This document shows positions 1 to 9,315 of a stretch of DNA of 64,000 nucleotides, in pieces; position 1 is the first letter of the stretch; the number at the start of each line of letters is the position of its first letter. A model generated the notes under the pieces. It was not told where the DNA came from. It searched no databases and saw only the letters and a program-made list of their open reading frames with translations. The position numbers were made by a program, and so were the translations under genes. The stretch comes from Chitinophaga niastensis (GTDB lineage: Bacteria > Bacteroidota > Bacteroidia > Chitinophagales > Chitinophagaceae), in the NCBI RefSeq assembly GCF_003014755.1, contig NZ_PYAW01000001.1, forward strand, positions 1,240,001 through 1,304,000, written 5' to 3'.

Positions 1-1650
1 CAGGCAATCGCCTGCGTTATGGAGTATATTCATGCCTGCGGCGTTGCTCATGTTCATACCGGCAGCGTGACTCATATTGAAACCGGCATTTACATCTATA
101 TTTTCTGTTGCCTGTATGCTGATATTCCGGGCTGTTATTTTTATATTTTCGGGTGCTGAGATAGAAATGTTTTTACCGCTTGTATCCATGACGATGATAT
201 TGCCACCTTTATCAGAGATGGTAATGTTTTCCTGACCACCGGTATCGTCCAGGCGGATCGTATGGCCACTGCGGGTTTTGATTACCTTGACGTTGTTCAT
301 AGCATCGCCATAATTCGTTTTGGCGTTACCGTTATATGCAGCACCGGTGGCATAAGGAGCTTCCGCATTGCCTCCTTCAAAATCCACCCATACTTCCTCG
401 CCTATTTCTGGCACAAAATAAAATCCTTTGTCGCCACCGCCATGTGGCTGGTGAAGGCGTATCCAGGGAGTGCTCCCTTTTTGCCAGTTAAAACGAACGC
501 GGATACGACCTAACCCTTTCGGGTCGTAGTTGTCTGTTACTACTGCGCTTTGTGCTTCGCAGCGGGGTACGTTTTCGAGGTTTACCGGCGGCGTTGCCGC
601 TGCAGCAGGAATGCCTTCAAAAGTATTATAATATTCTCCGTTACCGTTGCAATGATGTTCCAGCGCAGTGATCATAAATTCGCCATGGTCTTCCTGCGAG
701 AGTACACTTTCCTGTATGCTAACGGTATCGCCTAACCGGAGACCGGTATTTTTGCTTTGTCCCTTAACCAATACCATCTGCGACATGCGGCCTTTCTGCC
801 TGCGCCGGGTGAGTTCATCCAGTTCTGCTTTGGCATTGCCACTGAAGGCGTAAGGTACTTTATACAGTGACGTGCGATGGTATAATTTGTCGCTCAGTGA
901 TTGGGCGTGTTGTGTATAGTTGTCCGTATTGCTATTGGATTTGCTGCCGGTAGTATCTTCAAGTACCTGGTACTGGCGGTATTCATAGCCATTCATCACC
1001 TGGTTATTCGGTAATATTTTCAGCTCCAGGTCAAAATCAATGAGATCTACCTGGTGTACCAGGTTGGTTTTCTGGGGTGTATACTGACCAAAAATAATTT
1101 GCTGGCCATTATAGAAAAACCATTCCCCATAGCGTTGTGATAAGCGATGCAGAAAATCAAACCCTGTTTCTTTATACTGTACAATATATTTAAGCGGGTT
1201 GTTACTGGCTGGTTTTACTTCCGGCCTGCTGGCAAAGGGATTGCAGGCTTTTAATACTGTATTTACGATGGATGCGAGATCCTGTTGTTCATAAGATTGA
1301 ATATGCGGATCTCCGGCCAGGAGGATAGATGGCCCTGATCCGCGGAGGATACAACTACCGTTGGTGCCATCATTTTCCTTACCAGCACTCACTGCGGTGA
1401 CGATGCCATTAAAAAGCAAAGGCTTAAATCCACCTGCAGATTCAATAGCCTGGATAGATATGCTGATCTCTTTTCCCAGGAATGATTTGCCGGCAGCAAT
1501 AGGATTTTTACCAAGTTTGGATAACCATTCGTATCCGATTTTTAGTTCAAATTCATGATGTCCTTCAAGGGATTGTTTCAGGCATAGCGCATTAAACTGC
1601 TTGAATTGCTCGTCTCCTATCGATACAGTAGTAATCGTGTATAAGGCCAT
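1..1650 (-). CDS. vgrG: Type VI secretion VgrG/TssI spike protein, 3' part off the window edge
   Basis: VgrG forms the trimeric spike at the tip of the type VI secretion tube. Reading the minus strand from an ATG at 1650 gives 550 uninterrupted codons to the window edge, so the C-terminus is missing. Early residues (MALYTITTVSIGDEQFKQF) and a gp27-like body with HEFELKIGYEW and DFLHRLSQRYGEWFFYNGQ are typical of Rhs/Vgr proteins. A gp5-like OB segment follows (DPKGLGRIRVRFNW, then WIRLHQPHGGGDKGFYFVPE and GEEVWVDFEGGN). The visible end has alternating short repeats (ISIQATENIDVNAGFNMSHA, AGMNMSNAAGMN) as in the gp5 beta-helix needle. No other T6SS gene is adjacent; the nearest is a TssD about 38 kb away. 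Identification is firm; effector content of the missing end is unknown. Confidence 0.93.
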   Translation of the reverse strand, partial: MALYTITTVSIGDEQFKQFNALCLKQSLEGHHEFELKIGYEWLSKLGKNPIAAGKSFLGKEISISIQAIESAGGFKPLLFNGIVTAVSAGKENDGTNGSCILRGSGPSILLAGDPHIQSYEQQDLASIVNTVLKACNPFASRPEVKPASNNPLKYIVQYKETGFDFLHRLSQRYGEWFFYNGQQIIFGQYTPQKTNLVHQVDLIDFDLELKILPNNQVMNGYEYRQYQVLEDTTGSKSNSNTDNYTQHAQSLSDKLYHRTSLYKVPYAFSGNAKAELDELTRRRQKGRMSQMVLVKGQSKNTGLRLGDTVSIQESVLSQEDHGEFMITALEHHCNGNGEYYNTFEGIPAAAATPPVNLENVPRCEAQSAVVTDNYDPKGLGRIRVRFNWQKGSTPWIRLHQPHGGGDKGFYFVPEIGEEVWVDFEGGNAEAPYATGAAYNGNAKTNYGDAMNNVKVIKTRSGHTIRLDDTGGQENITISDKGGNIIVMDTSGKNISISAPENIKITARNISIQATENIDVNAGFNMSHAAGMNMSNAAGMNILHNAGDCL

Positions 1651-1717
1651 TGGTGTAAGGTTTGATATGGTTTGGGCTATACTCCCATAAGGTTAACTAT
1701 ATGCCCAGGTTTGGTTA

Positions 1718-1725
1718 CAAACGTA
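1718..1725 (-). promoter_or_regulatory. Putative -7 box for vgrG
   Basis: On the minus strand the bases read TACGTTTG, matching the Bacteroidota -7 consensus TAnnTTTG, about 68 nt upstream of the vgrG ATG. I see no clear -33 TTG at the expected distance. The rest of the 1651-2024 gap is AT-rich and holds only this box and the terminator of the next gene. Confidence 0.4.
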
Positions 1726-1964
1726 AAGCCAAATTAGGAAATATATTTGAATTCATAAAAATTTTAATAATGAATCCTATCTAAATATATTATTATTTTA
1801 CTAATTCGTTTTTCGCCTGAAAGATAGCCTGATATTAACTTGCTATTTCCGTGTAGCCGCTGATGTTATAGCTACCTGCTGCTGATTTAATGAGGCAGCT
1901 TTTATCATGCATAACATATTTGTATTTTTTTGGTTGATTATATATCATACTACCGTCTTTAAAA

Positions 1965-1997
1965 CAAAAAAGCTTCAAGAACCTGCGTCCTTAAAGC
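1965..1997 (-). terminator. Intrinsic terminator of the 2025-2624 gene
   Basis: Read on the minus strand, GCTTTAAG (1997-1990) pairs with CTTGAAGC (1979-1972) apart from one mismatch. A run of six T follows (1971-1966). It lies 28 nt past the stop codon of the lipoprotein-like gene. Confidence 0.6.
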
Positions 1998-2024
1998 CCA
2001 CTTCTAACTTAACAATCAACATAG

Positions 2025-2624
2025 TTATTTATCTGGGGTGATTTTTAGTCCTTTCCAATCACCACCGGAGCCATCGCCTGTCCAGTATCCGATCATCCCT
2101 TCTTTCCGGGGGCTGAGTTGTTCTACCGCCAAACATTTTTTCCCATTTACCATCACCGTTACATCCGGTGAGGCAACTATTATTTTTACATGAAACCACT
2201 TATTAGGATTGGGTGGCGGATCAATGAAGTTTTCATATATACCCGGATGTTCATTACGTAGTAAAGACCAGTCGTACAAAGGCAGGGATATGTACTGCAC
2301 TGAATGCCCTCTCCTCCCGGCTTCAGGAACAGTGAAGTTAAACGGCCGGAAATAAACCGCATCATAGGTAGAATCATTCAACCCGTGAAATGCAATGCCT
2401 ACAAAACTTTTCTGTAATTCATTTTTTCCTCTTACATCAAATTCTATGGTGCCATTAGCGAACTGTTTATTCTTTATCCACGCAATGCCAGCACCAGGTT
2501 GTTCATTGAAATGAATGATAGAATCCTTGCTTACTGTGCGGTTGACCAGGCGAAGGTCCTGTGCAAAACCAGCACCGGTGAGGAGCACAAGACAATTACA
2601 GACGATGATAAAATGGCGTAACAT
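2025..2624 (-). CDS. Secreted concanavalin A-like (LamG/DUF1080-type) protein
   Basis: A 199-residue exported protein of unknown function. An N-terminal signal peptide (MLRHFIIVCNCLVLLTGAGFAQ) is followed by a beta-rich domain. GTIEFDVRGKN, SFVGIAFHGLND, YDAVYFRPFNF, KWFHVKIIVASPDVTVMVNG and EGMIGYWTGDGSGGDWKGLK resemble the jelly-roll fold of DUF1080/laminin-G-like domains. In Bacteroidota such domains often bind or act on glycans, but no catalytic residue can be assigned. It is a single-gene unit: the next gene upstream (fecR) is divergent, and a T-tailed hairpin follows the stop. Confidence 0.75.
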   Translation of the reverse strand: MLRHFIIVCNCLVLLTGAGFAQDLRLVNRTVSKDSIIHFNEQPGAGIAWIKNKQFANGTIEFDVRGKNELQKSFVGIAFHGLNDSTYDAVYFRPFNFTVPEAGRRGHSVQYISLPLYDWSLLRNEHPGIYENFIDPPPNPNKWFHVKIIVASPDVTVMVNGKKCLAVEQLSPRKEGMIGYWTGDGSGGDWKGLKITPDK

Positions 2625-2845
2625 AGTACTATAACTTTTAGACAGATAGTATTCATAAAACCATGCCGAATGAATAATATCTGATCAATAAGCGATTGCA
2701 GTTTAATTAAATTCATATATGTCCGCTAATGATACATGGCCCGTTCATCGCCGCACATTATTACCAAATTGTTAACTCGCTTTTTCCACTAGGAAGCCGG
2801 CTCCTTTCAAACGTACTCTTTTCGTAAACAGTCTACGCAGGGATT

Positions 2846-3757
2846 ATGGATAAACAATTACTTGAAAAATATTTTAAAGGACATTGTTCACAGGAAGAAG
2901 TAGCGCAGGTAGAAGACTACCTCGCCCTGCAGGATACCCCTGTGGTAGACGAGTTGCTGATGGATAAGTGGGAGGCTTCTCAACAAAACGGGAAGCCGAA
3001 GATCCATCGGCTGTGGTATAGTGTGGCAGCAGCCGTTATTTTAGGGGCTATAGGAGTTATTGCTATGCTGTGGCATACCGGCCATCCAAATCCATTAATG
3101 GCCATGAAATGGGATACACTGATGAATAATGGTAATAAGATACAATTGTTTACGATGCCGGATGGTTCCGAAGTATGGCTCAATGCTCATACTGCCGTTG
3201 CCTACAATCATCAGTATAACCAGGCTGACAGAGAACTGTGGTTGAATGGAGAAGGATATTTTAAAGTAGTGGCCGATGATCAGCGTCCGTTTAAAGTACA
3301 TGCTGGTCAGCTTACCTCCACTGTGTTAGGAACCGAATTCAATATTTCCACCTCCAATAAAGACGATGGCAGCATACAGATAAGTTTAATACAAGGGAAA
3401 ATAGCTGTAAGCATAAAAGATACCTTTACGAAGGTGTTATCGCCCGGACAGATGCTGCAATATACAAACGGCCAAACACCTGTGCTACAGCCATTTTCAC
3501 AGCAGGAAGTACTGGATTGGAAAAGCGGGAAAATTTACTTTGAGAATACCACATTGGCGGATGCGTTAACGAAATTGCAGCAACGCTATGGATGCAGTAT
3601 AACATTAGCAGATAAATCACTTGCGGGTAAAAAAGTATCCGGAGAATTTAAAATGGATATGTCATTGGACAAGATATTAGCCACCCTGGCGTATGTACAT
3701 AACCTGAATTTTGTACTTGTAAGCGATCATACATACCGGGTGACTAAAAAGCAGTAG
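2846..3757 (+). CDS. FecR-family anti-sigma factor
   Basis: Single-pass inner-membrane anti-sigma factor that would relay a signal from a TonB receptor to an ECF sigma factor. The N-terminal cytoplasmic segment (residues 1-55) has the usual LLEKYFKGHCSQEE start. A membrane helix spans about 57-75 (YSVAAAVILGAIGVIAMLW). The periplasmic FecR domain has LFTMPDGSEVWLNAHTAVAY and FKVHAGQLTSTVLGTEFN, followed by a C-terminal STN-like DUF4974 region (residues about 230-300, IYFENTTLADALTKLQQRYG). The length of 303 is normal. It lies 45 nt before the STN-domain TonB receptor, so the two are probably co-transcribed. Its sigma partner is not directly upstream as usual. The only candidate in the window is the ECF factor at 11436-11951, on the other strand at the far end of the cluster. 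Confidence 0.93.
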   Translation: MDKQLLEKYFKGHCSQEEVAQVEDYLALQDTPVVDELLMDKWEASQQNGKPKIHRLWYSVAAAVILGAIGVIAMLWHTGHPNPLMAMKWDTLMNNGNKIQLFTMPDGSEVWLNAHTAVAYNHQYNQADRELWLNGEGYFKVVADDQRPFKVHAGQLTSTVLGTEFNISTSNKDDGSIQISLIQGKIAVSIKDTFTKVLSPGQMLQYTNGQTPVLQPFSQQEVLDWKSGKIYFENTTLADALTKLQQRYGCSITLADKSLAGKKVSGEFKMDMSLDKILATLAYVHNLNFVLVSDHTYRVTKKQ

Positions 3758-3802
3758 CACTAACTTAGTTAACTAAACGATCAATTTAATCAGAGAAAAA
3801 GT

Positions 3803-6800
3803 ATGCAAAAATCTACACACAGATTTTGTACAGGGAAACGTATGCCTTATAGAATGGTGCCCCTGTTTGTTTTTATGATAGGGTGTATGCCTTTTCTATT
3901 GAAGGCACAATCTTATAAATCACTGACAGATAAAATTCAGCTGGCCGCCGGAAAAACCAATGCCGCAGCCGTGGTGAAATCGCTGCAACAACAAACTACA
4001 TATACATTTATTTACGATCCGGAATATTTAAAACAATGTGCATTTACGGCTGTGAAATTTGAGAACGCCCCATTAAGCACGGTATTGCAATACCTGGATA
4101 ACAATGCACCATTAGATATAGAACTGACCAATAATAGTACCATCGCGGTTCGCAAGGGAAATGCTGAAAAGCCCGCAGTGAGAAATAGTGGTCGTGTAAC
4201 CGGTAAGGTAGTAGATAATAAGAATGAACCATTGCCGGGTGTTACGATCCAGGTACAGGGTGGTACCGGTGTTGTATCTAATGTGGATGGTAGTTATGAG
4301 CTGCAACTGGAGCCGGGAAAATACACACTCACCTTTTCCTATATTTCTTTTGAAAGCCGGCAGGTAACAGGTGTGGAGGTTACCACCACTGGTATTACAC
4401 CATTGAATATTGTGTTGAAAAGCGCCGGCTCCAGGCTGAAAGAAGTAACGGTAACAGGCAATTATAAAAAAGCATCTATAGAGGGATTATATGCATTGCA
4501 GAAAAATAACGCTGCTATTACAGATGGTATCAGCGCGGATCTGATTGCACGGACGCCTGATAAAAACGTGGGCGAAGTGTTAAAGAGAATTAGCGGTTTA
4601 TCTACACTCGATAATAAATATGTGGTGGTGCGTGGTTTAAGTGAACGTTATAATCAGGCAGTGCTGAATGGGCAGGTAATGCCCAGCACAGAACTGAACA
4701 GGAAGAATTTTAGTTTTGATATCATTCCCTCAAATATCATTGAAAATATTACGGTAATAAAAACGCTCACGCCCGATCGCAGTGCAGAATTTGGAGGCGG
4801 TTTGGTAGAAGTAAATACACTTGATATTCCTGCGGAGAATTTTCTGAATATAAGCGCAGGTGGAAGTTATAATGATAAAACTACCGGTAAGCATTTTTTA
4901 TCCTTACCACTGGACGGAAAAGAGTATTGGGCGCGTCCATCGGATCATCGTAAGCTACTGGGCAAATTTGACTGGAGGAGTAAAGATGATATCATAGCTG
5001 CCTTTAATGCCAATGATGCAAAAGGGAATCACTTTAATAATAACTGGGGCATAACAAATTTTAACGCACAACCCTCACAGAATTACCAGGTGTCTATAGG
5101 GCGTGTGTTGCCGCAGCATGGTAAAGGACAGTTTGGTATTATCGCTTCCGCAAATTATCGCAATACATTGGCTACCCAGGATGTGGTAATGGGCAGGGCC
5201 GGATTTGAAGGAAATCGTGAAAATGATGAAGCCGCCTTTACTGGTAAACGTTACGGGTTTACTACCAATCTTGGTGGGATGGCCGGCATCGGCTACCGCG
5301 ATGCAAAGAACCGCATCAGTTTCCAAAGCATATACCAGCGCACGTTAGATCAGCAATTATTGTTAGGATCAGGTGCTACCGGCACTTATGGCAGTAGCAC
5401 TTATAAAACAGCCGGGTACTTTGATCAGACAGCCATGACTACTTTATGGCAGCATCAGTTACGGGGTGAGCATGTGTTAAGTAACAGCGGAATTAAATTG
5501 CGGTGGATGGGAAGCAAAATAAAACTGGATCGTCAGCGCCCGGATAACCATATTCTTGTGAGTGATTACGCAATAGCTGATGCTACTGTTCCCAATAGTT
5601 ATAATTTGAGCAGACCAGCTTCTGTGGATGTTTCCAGCGGGGCACTCCGCTCCTGGGTAAGAGCACTCGAAAATAATTATACCTGGGATGTTTCAGTACA
5701 AGTGCCGTTTAAATTTAATATAGACCGTATACCGCTTAGCAACTCCTTTAAAGCGGGTTATGGTGGCTGGAGTAAAGACCGTCTTTTTTATGTATTCAAT
5801 ACAGCGAACGGTGTAGATAATTCCGCAGGATATTATTTACCTGTAGCCAATTTTTTTACACCGGAAAATGGCCTGAAAACAACAGCAGACAGGTTTGGAG
5901 ATAATTATCACCGTACTGCTTCACTGCATGCTGTATATGGTATGTTTGATAATAAGATCGGAGATAAATTCAGATTGGTATGGGGCGTTAGAGGTGAATA
6001 TTATAATCTTAACAGTGTGAATGCTGCACTGGACTCCATGTTTAGCACGATCAACCATTCCCGTGGTGATAAAGAACAATATGATTATACAGATATGAAG
6101 AGCAGAGAGCCGAACTTCCGTTTGTTTCCTTCTGCTAATCTTACTTATAGTCTCAGTCCATCTATGAATCTGCGTTTGGCCTATGCAGAAAGTATTATCC
6201 GCCCTGATTTAAGGGAGTTGTCATCCTTCAAAGAATATGACTTTGAATTAGGTGGATTGTATGTGAGCAGTATGGTACGGTCTACCACCATTAAGCATTA
6301 TGATTTCCGTTATGAGTGGTATCCGGGGCCTGGTGAGATGGTGTCTTTCTCTGCATTTTATAAGCGGATGGCATACCCGATGGAAATTTACCGTGAGGCG
6401 TCTAATAACGTATTTCAGTTAAGGAATAACAAACTGGCGAAGAATTATGGCATAGAGGCAGAAGTAAGAAAATCATTGCGTTTTACAGGTGTAAAAATAC
6501 TGCGCGACATTACACTCTATGGTAATTTTACTTACCTCGATGCGCGTGTAACTCCCATGATCACCAATTTTAATGGTTTGGATCCCAATGATCCGCTGAA
6601 GGTAATAGTGACGGAGGATGTGAAGGCGGAAGAAAAACGCCCCCAAAGTGGCGCCAGCAATTATATGGTGAATGCAGGTTTTTACTATGATACCAAACCC
6701 GTTTCCTTTAGCCTGGTATATAATTATGTAACCAATAGAATGTATCGTGCTAATGAAATCTATGCCCTCGGATTGTTTGAGCGGCCTTTAGAAGCACTGG

Positions 6801-7039
6801 ATGCACAACTGGCTTTTCATCTTCTGAAAGAAAAAGCGGAAGTCCGACTAAATGTATCCAACCTGTTAAATAGTTTCAGTATGGTATATAGAAATCGTTT
6901 TGATGATGATCCTGCTATTGCAGAAGGGAAAAAAGCACCAGCCACCAAACAGTTATTATACAAAGCAGGAACTGATGCGATTGACTATAAAGCCAGCCCC
7001 GGACGTACTTTCAGTATAACGGCCAGCTATAGATTTTAA
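3803..7039 (+). CDS. TonB-dependent receptor with N-terminal STN signalling domain
   Basis: Outer-membrane active-transport receptor and probable transducer for FecR. A signal peptide ends near residue 35. An STN domain (about 45-113, TTYTFIYDPEYLKQCAFTAV) is followed by a carboxypeptidase-regulatory-like domain (about 131-215, GKVVDNKNEPLPGVTIQVQG). The plug comes next (NVGEVLKRISGLSTLDNKYV, then VIKTLTPDRSAEFGGGLVEV), and then a 22-strand-type barrel ending in an aromatic (ITASYRF). At 1078 residues it fits the STN-bearing class. No SusD gene follows; three surface lipoproteins do. The substrate is unknown. FecR linkage suggests substrate-induced expression. Confidence 0.93.
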   Translation: MQKSTHRFCTGKRMPYRMVPLFVFMIGCMPFLLKAQSYKSLTDKIQLAAGKTNAAAVVKSLQQQTTYTFIYDPEYLKQCAFTAVKFENAPLSTVLQYLDNNAPLDIELTNNSTIAVRKGNAEKPAVRNSGRVTGKVVDNKNEPLPGVTIQVQGGTGVVSNVDGSYELQLEPGKYTLTFSYISFESRQVTGVEVTTTGITPLNIVLKSAGSRLKEVTVTGNYKKASIEGLYALQKNNAAITDGISADLIARTPDKNVGEVLKRISGLSTLDNKYVVVRGLSERYNQAVLNGQVMPSTELNRKNFSFDIIPSNIIENITVIKTLTPDRSAEFGGGLVEVNTLDIPAENFLNISAGGSYNDKTTGKHFLSLPLDGKEYWARPSDHRKLLGKFDWRSKDDIIAAFNANDAKGNHFNNNWGITNFNAQPSQNYQVSIGRVLPQHGKGQFGIIASANYRNTLATQDVVMGRAGFEGNRENDEAAFTGKRYGFTTNLGGMAGIGYRDAKNRISFQSIYQRTLDQQLLLGSGATGTYGSSTYKTAGYFDQTAMTTLWQHQLRGEHVLSNSGIKLRWMGSKIKLDRQRPDNHILVSDYAIADATVPNSYNLSRPASVDVSSGALRSWVRALENNYTWDVSVQVPFKFNIDRIPLSNSFKAGYGGWSKDRLFYVFNTANGVDNSAGYYLPVANFFTPENGLKTTADRFGDNYHRTASLHAVYGMFDNKIGDKFRLVWGVRGEYYNLNSVNAALDSMFSTINHSRGDKEQYDYTDMKSREPNFRLFPSANLTYSLSPSMNLRLAYAESIIRPDLRELSSFKEYDFELGGLYVSSMVRSTTIKHYDFRYEWYPGPGEMVSFSAFYKRMAYPMEIYREASNNVFQLRNNKLAKNYGIEAEVRKSLRFTGVKILRDITLYGNFTYLDARVTPMITNFNGLDPNDPLKVIVTEDVKAEEKRPQSGASNYMVNAGFYYDTKPVSFSLVYNYVTNRMYRANEIYALGLFERPLEALDAQLAFHLLKEKAEVRLNVSNLLNSFSMVYRNRFDDDPAIAEGKKAPATKQLLYKAGTDAIDYKASPGRTFSITASYRF

Positions 7040-7114
7040 ACAAAAGTATATGCGCATTTTTTTTATATACCCTGATCAGGAATCCCGTTTTTTAACATTA
7101 CAAAAAACAAAATC

Positions 7115-8500
7115 ATGAAAACAAAATCCTTTGGATTAGCCCTTTTATCTGTAGCTGCACTGACAGCTGCAATTTTTTCTTCCTGCAAAAAGGAAAACAG
7201 GATGAATGATGGTCGTGCTGTTTCAGCAAGCCAGGTAATACCTTCTTCTGCTGTATTGAGCGGTGTATTAGGAACAGGCCATGCTGTCAGAGATACCATT
7301 CTGTTGACCAGTGGTATTGAATGGCACCTGAGTGGCCTTGTATATGTTGACTCATCAGATGTGCTGATCATCCAGCCGGGAACACGTATTTTAGGTGATG
7401 TGAGCCCTACTGCAGGTGTTGCCGGCGGTGGTCTTATCGTTACTAAAAATGCAAAAATTCTTGCTGATGGACAATCTGCCACAACACCAATCGTTTTCAC
7501 TTCTGAGCGTTGGAATACTACCCCTGCTTCAGGTGACTGGTCAGGTGTGGTGCTGTTAGGTAATGCACCTACCAATGTACCTACTACCACAAGAGTAGAA
7601 GGTGTAACTGATCTTACTCCGGCTGATGCTACATTTGGTGGTAGCAATGCAGCAGATAATTCAGGTATTCTGCGTTATGTACGTATTGAATATGCTGGTT
7701 TTGCGCTGTCGCTGAACAATGAACTGAACGGTTTAACACTGGCCGGCGTTGGTAACGGTACTACCATTGATTACGTTGAAGTATTTAAAGCCAATGATGA
7801 TGCATTCGAATGGTTTGGTGGTACAGTAAATGCTTCCCACCTGCTGGCAATAGATGCATTGGATGATATGTTTGATACTGACAATGGTTATAGCGGTACT
7901 ATTTCTTATGCTTTAGGTTTATCAGATACTACCCGTGCGGATCAAAGCCAGTCTAACGGTTTTGAAAGCGATAATAACGCTACCGGTACTACTGCTACAC
8001 CTGTTACCCATGCTAAATACAACAACATCACTATCGTTGGTTTACCAAATGCAGCTAAAGCTTCCATCACTAACGGCGCTCCTTCCGGTACCGGTAAATA
8101 TGGCCGTGCTGCTCATCTGAGAAGAAATGCTGAGTTTGAAATCAAGAACGCTATTTTCTTAGGATTCAACAACGGTGTTGTATTTGACACAAACCTCGGT
8201 AGTACTTATACTAAGTTTACCAGTGGTATTTCTACTGCATCCGGTAACTATGTACATGGTTTTGTGAATGCATACGCTACTGAAAACGGCGGTATATTTA
8301 CCAACCTTGCTGCACCAACCGGTAACACTGGCTATATTGCTGCTAATCCTAATGGAAGCATCCTGTTAGCTAGTCCGTTTAACCGTTCTTCTGCAGCTAA
8401 CTTTGTACCTGGTGCATTGGCTCCTGCCGGAGTTAAAGCTTCAGGCGCTTTCCCTACAGGTAATACTACCTGGGCTAATGGCTGGTCAAAATTTAATTAA
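7115..8500 (+). CDS. Surface lipoprotein with right-handed beta-helix-like repeats
   Basis: A 461-residue predicted lipoprotein (lipobox region AAIFSSC, Cys about 24, followed by KKEN). The body belongs to a common but uncharacterised Bacteroidota family found near TonB receptors. Recognisable blocks are LVYVDSSDVLIIQPGTRILG, GGGLIVTKNAKILADGQ, TPIVFTSERW, SGVVLLGNAPTN, SGILRYVRIEYAGF and DDAFEWFGGTVNASHLLAID. It ends in NTTWANGWSKFN. The spacing suggests a solenoid. It lies 75 nt after the receptor and may be its extracellular partner in place of SusD; this is inference. A half-length paralogue sits at 9316-9963. Confidence 0.8.
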   Translation: MKTKSFGLALLSVAALTAAIFSSCKKENRMNDGRAVSASQVIPSSAVLSGVLGTGHAVRDTILLTSGIEWHLSGLVYVDSSDVLIIQPGTRILGDVSPTAGVAGGGLIVTKNAKILADGQSATTPIVFTSERWNTTPASGDWSGVVLLGNAPTNVPTTTRVEGVTDLTPADATFGGSNAADNSGILRYVRIEYAGFALSLNNELNGLTLAGVGNGTTIDYVEVFKANDDAFEWFGGTVNASHLLAIDALDDMFDTDNGYSGTISYALGLSDTTRADQSQSNGFESDNNATGTTATPVTHAKYNNITIVGLPNAAKASITNGAPSGTGKYGRAAHLRRNAEFEIKNAIFLGFNNGVVFDTNLGSTYTKFTSGISTASGNYVHGFVNAYATENGGIFTNLAAPTGNTGYIAANPNGSILLASPFNRSSAANFVPGALAPAGVKASGAFPTGNTTWANGWSKFN

Positions 8501-8520
8501 TATTTTAATTTACCCTCTCA

Positions 8521-8555
8521 GTAATAACGTGCAGGAAAAGCCTGCACGTTATTAC
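8521..8555 (+). terminator. 15-bp perfect hairpin between two lipoprotein genes
   Basis: GTAATAACGTGCAGG (8521-8535) pairs perfectly with 8541-8555 across the loop AAAAG. No T tract follows. It may therefore be a 3'-end stabiliser or partial attenuator that reduces expression of the genes downstream, not a full terminator. Confidence 0.55.
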
Positions 8556-8572
8556 ATGTAACTGATAAGTAT

Positions 8573-9307
8573 ATGAATGTATCTATGTTAAGGTTATCTG
8601 TTTTTGTTGTTTTGTTGATAACAGTTATTTCCTGCCGGAAAGGAGAATTGCCGGCGGAACAATATTTTGGGAAAGTAGAATATGCATGTACAAACTTTTC
8701 TAATACGCCCAAAATTACTGTCTTTTTTAATGGGCAGCGATTGGATACCCTTTACCCTGAACACCCCAGCAGCGCTATCCAGGTGGCCGGAACAACCGGT
8801 AAACTCAGCTTTTACATAGCAGGTACAGATTCGCTGATTGCAGATACTACTATTACTATTATTAAAAATGTTACCCAAAAATATAAAGTCGTTTACAGCA
8901 AAGAACTCAACCTGAAAGGCTTTGTGGGAACACCACCAGCTATTGCGCAGGACACAGCCGCATATCAGCTTTACCTGACATTAGGTAGTTATTATGCACA
9001 ATACAAAAAAGTGGATGTGGCATGGTTATACGTTGATGAAAATGGCGAGATAAAGGAAGGCGAAATCATTAAAGGCGTGGAATCCGGAAAATTACAGACT
9101 ACCGTACATTACTTGCGTGCACTCCATGCCAATGGAGACTTCGTTACATATGCTCTGCAATTGAAGGATCCTGCTACAGGTGAAGTAATACCACAGGCAA
9201 ACGGAGAGTCTTTTTTCGGCTCGGGCCAGTTTAGCAATAAGTCATTTAACATTATTCATATTTTCGACGATGCAGGCACACCTGGTGGCAGCATCATTGA
9301 AATTTAA
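8573..9307 (+). CDS. Hypothetical lipoprotein of the TonB cluster
   Basis: A 244-residue predicted lipoprotein whose signal peptide ends at VLLITVISC (Cys about 21, then RKGE). An alternative start at 8585 would shorten the leader by four residues. The mature part looks like two beta-sandwich domains. The first (residues about 30-110) contains VEYACTNFSNTPKITVFFNG and KLSFYIAGTDSLIADTTI. The second has VDVAWLYVDENGEIKEGEII. The first half recalls DUF4397-like adhesion folds; I do not recognise a precise family. It lies between the two beta-helix paralogues and only 8 nt before the next start, so it is probably translationally coupled and a component of the same surface complex. Confidence 0.7.
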   Translation: MNVSMLRLSVFVVLLITVISCRKGELPAEQYFGKVEYACTNFSNTPKITVFFNGQRLDTLYPEHPSSAIQVAGTTGKLSFYIAGTDSLIADTTITIIKNVTQKYKVVYSKELNLKGFVGTPPAIAQDTAAYQLYLTLGSYYAQYKKVDVAWLYVDENGEIKEGEIIKGVESGKLQTTVHYLRALHANGDFVTYALQLKDPATGEVIPQANGESFFGSGQFSNKSFNIIHIFDDAGTPGGSIIEI

Positions 9308-9315
9308 TTTTTTAT

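Noticed and set aside
7063..7647. A 194-codon open frame opposite the beta-helix lipoprotein gene
   Set aside because: It is antisense to a well-supported lipoprotein with clear motifs, and the reverse translation has no family features.
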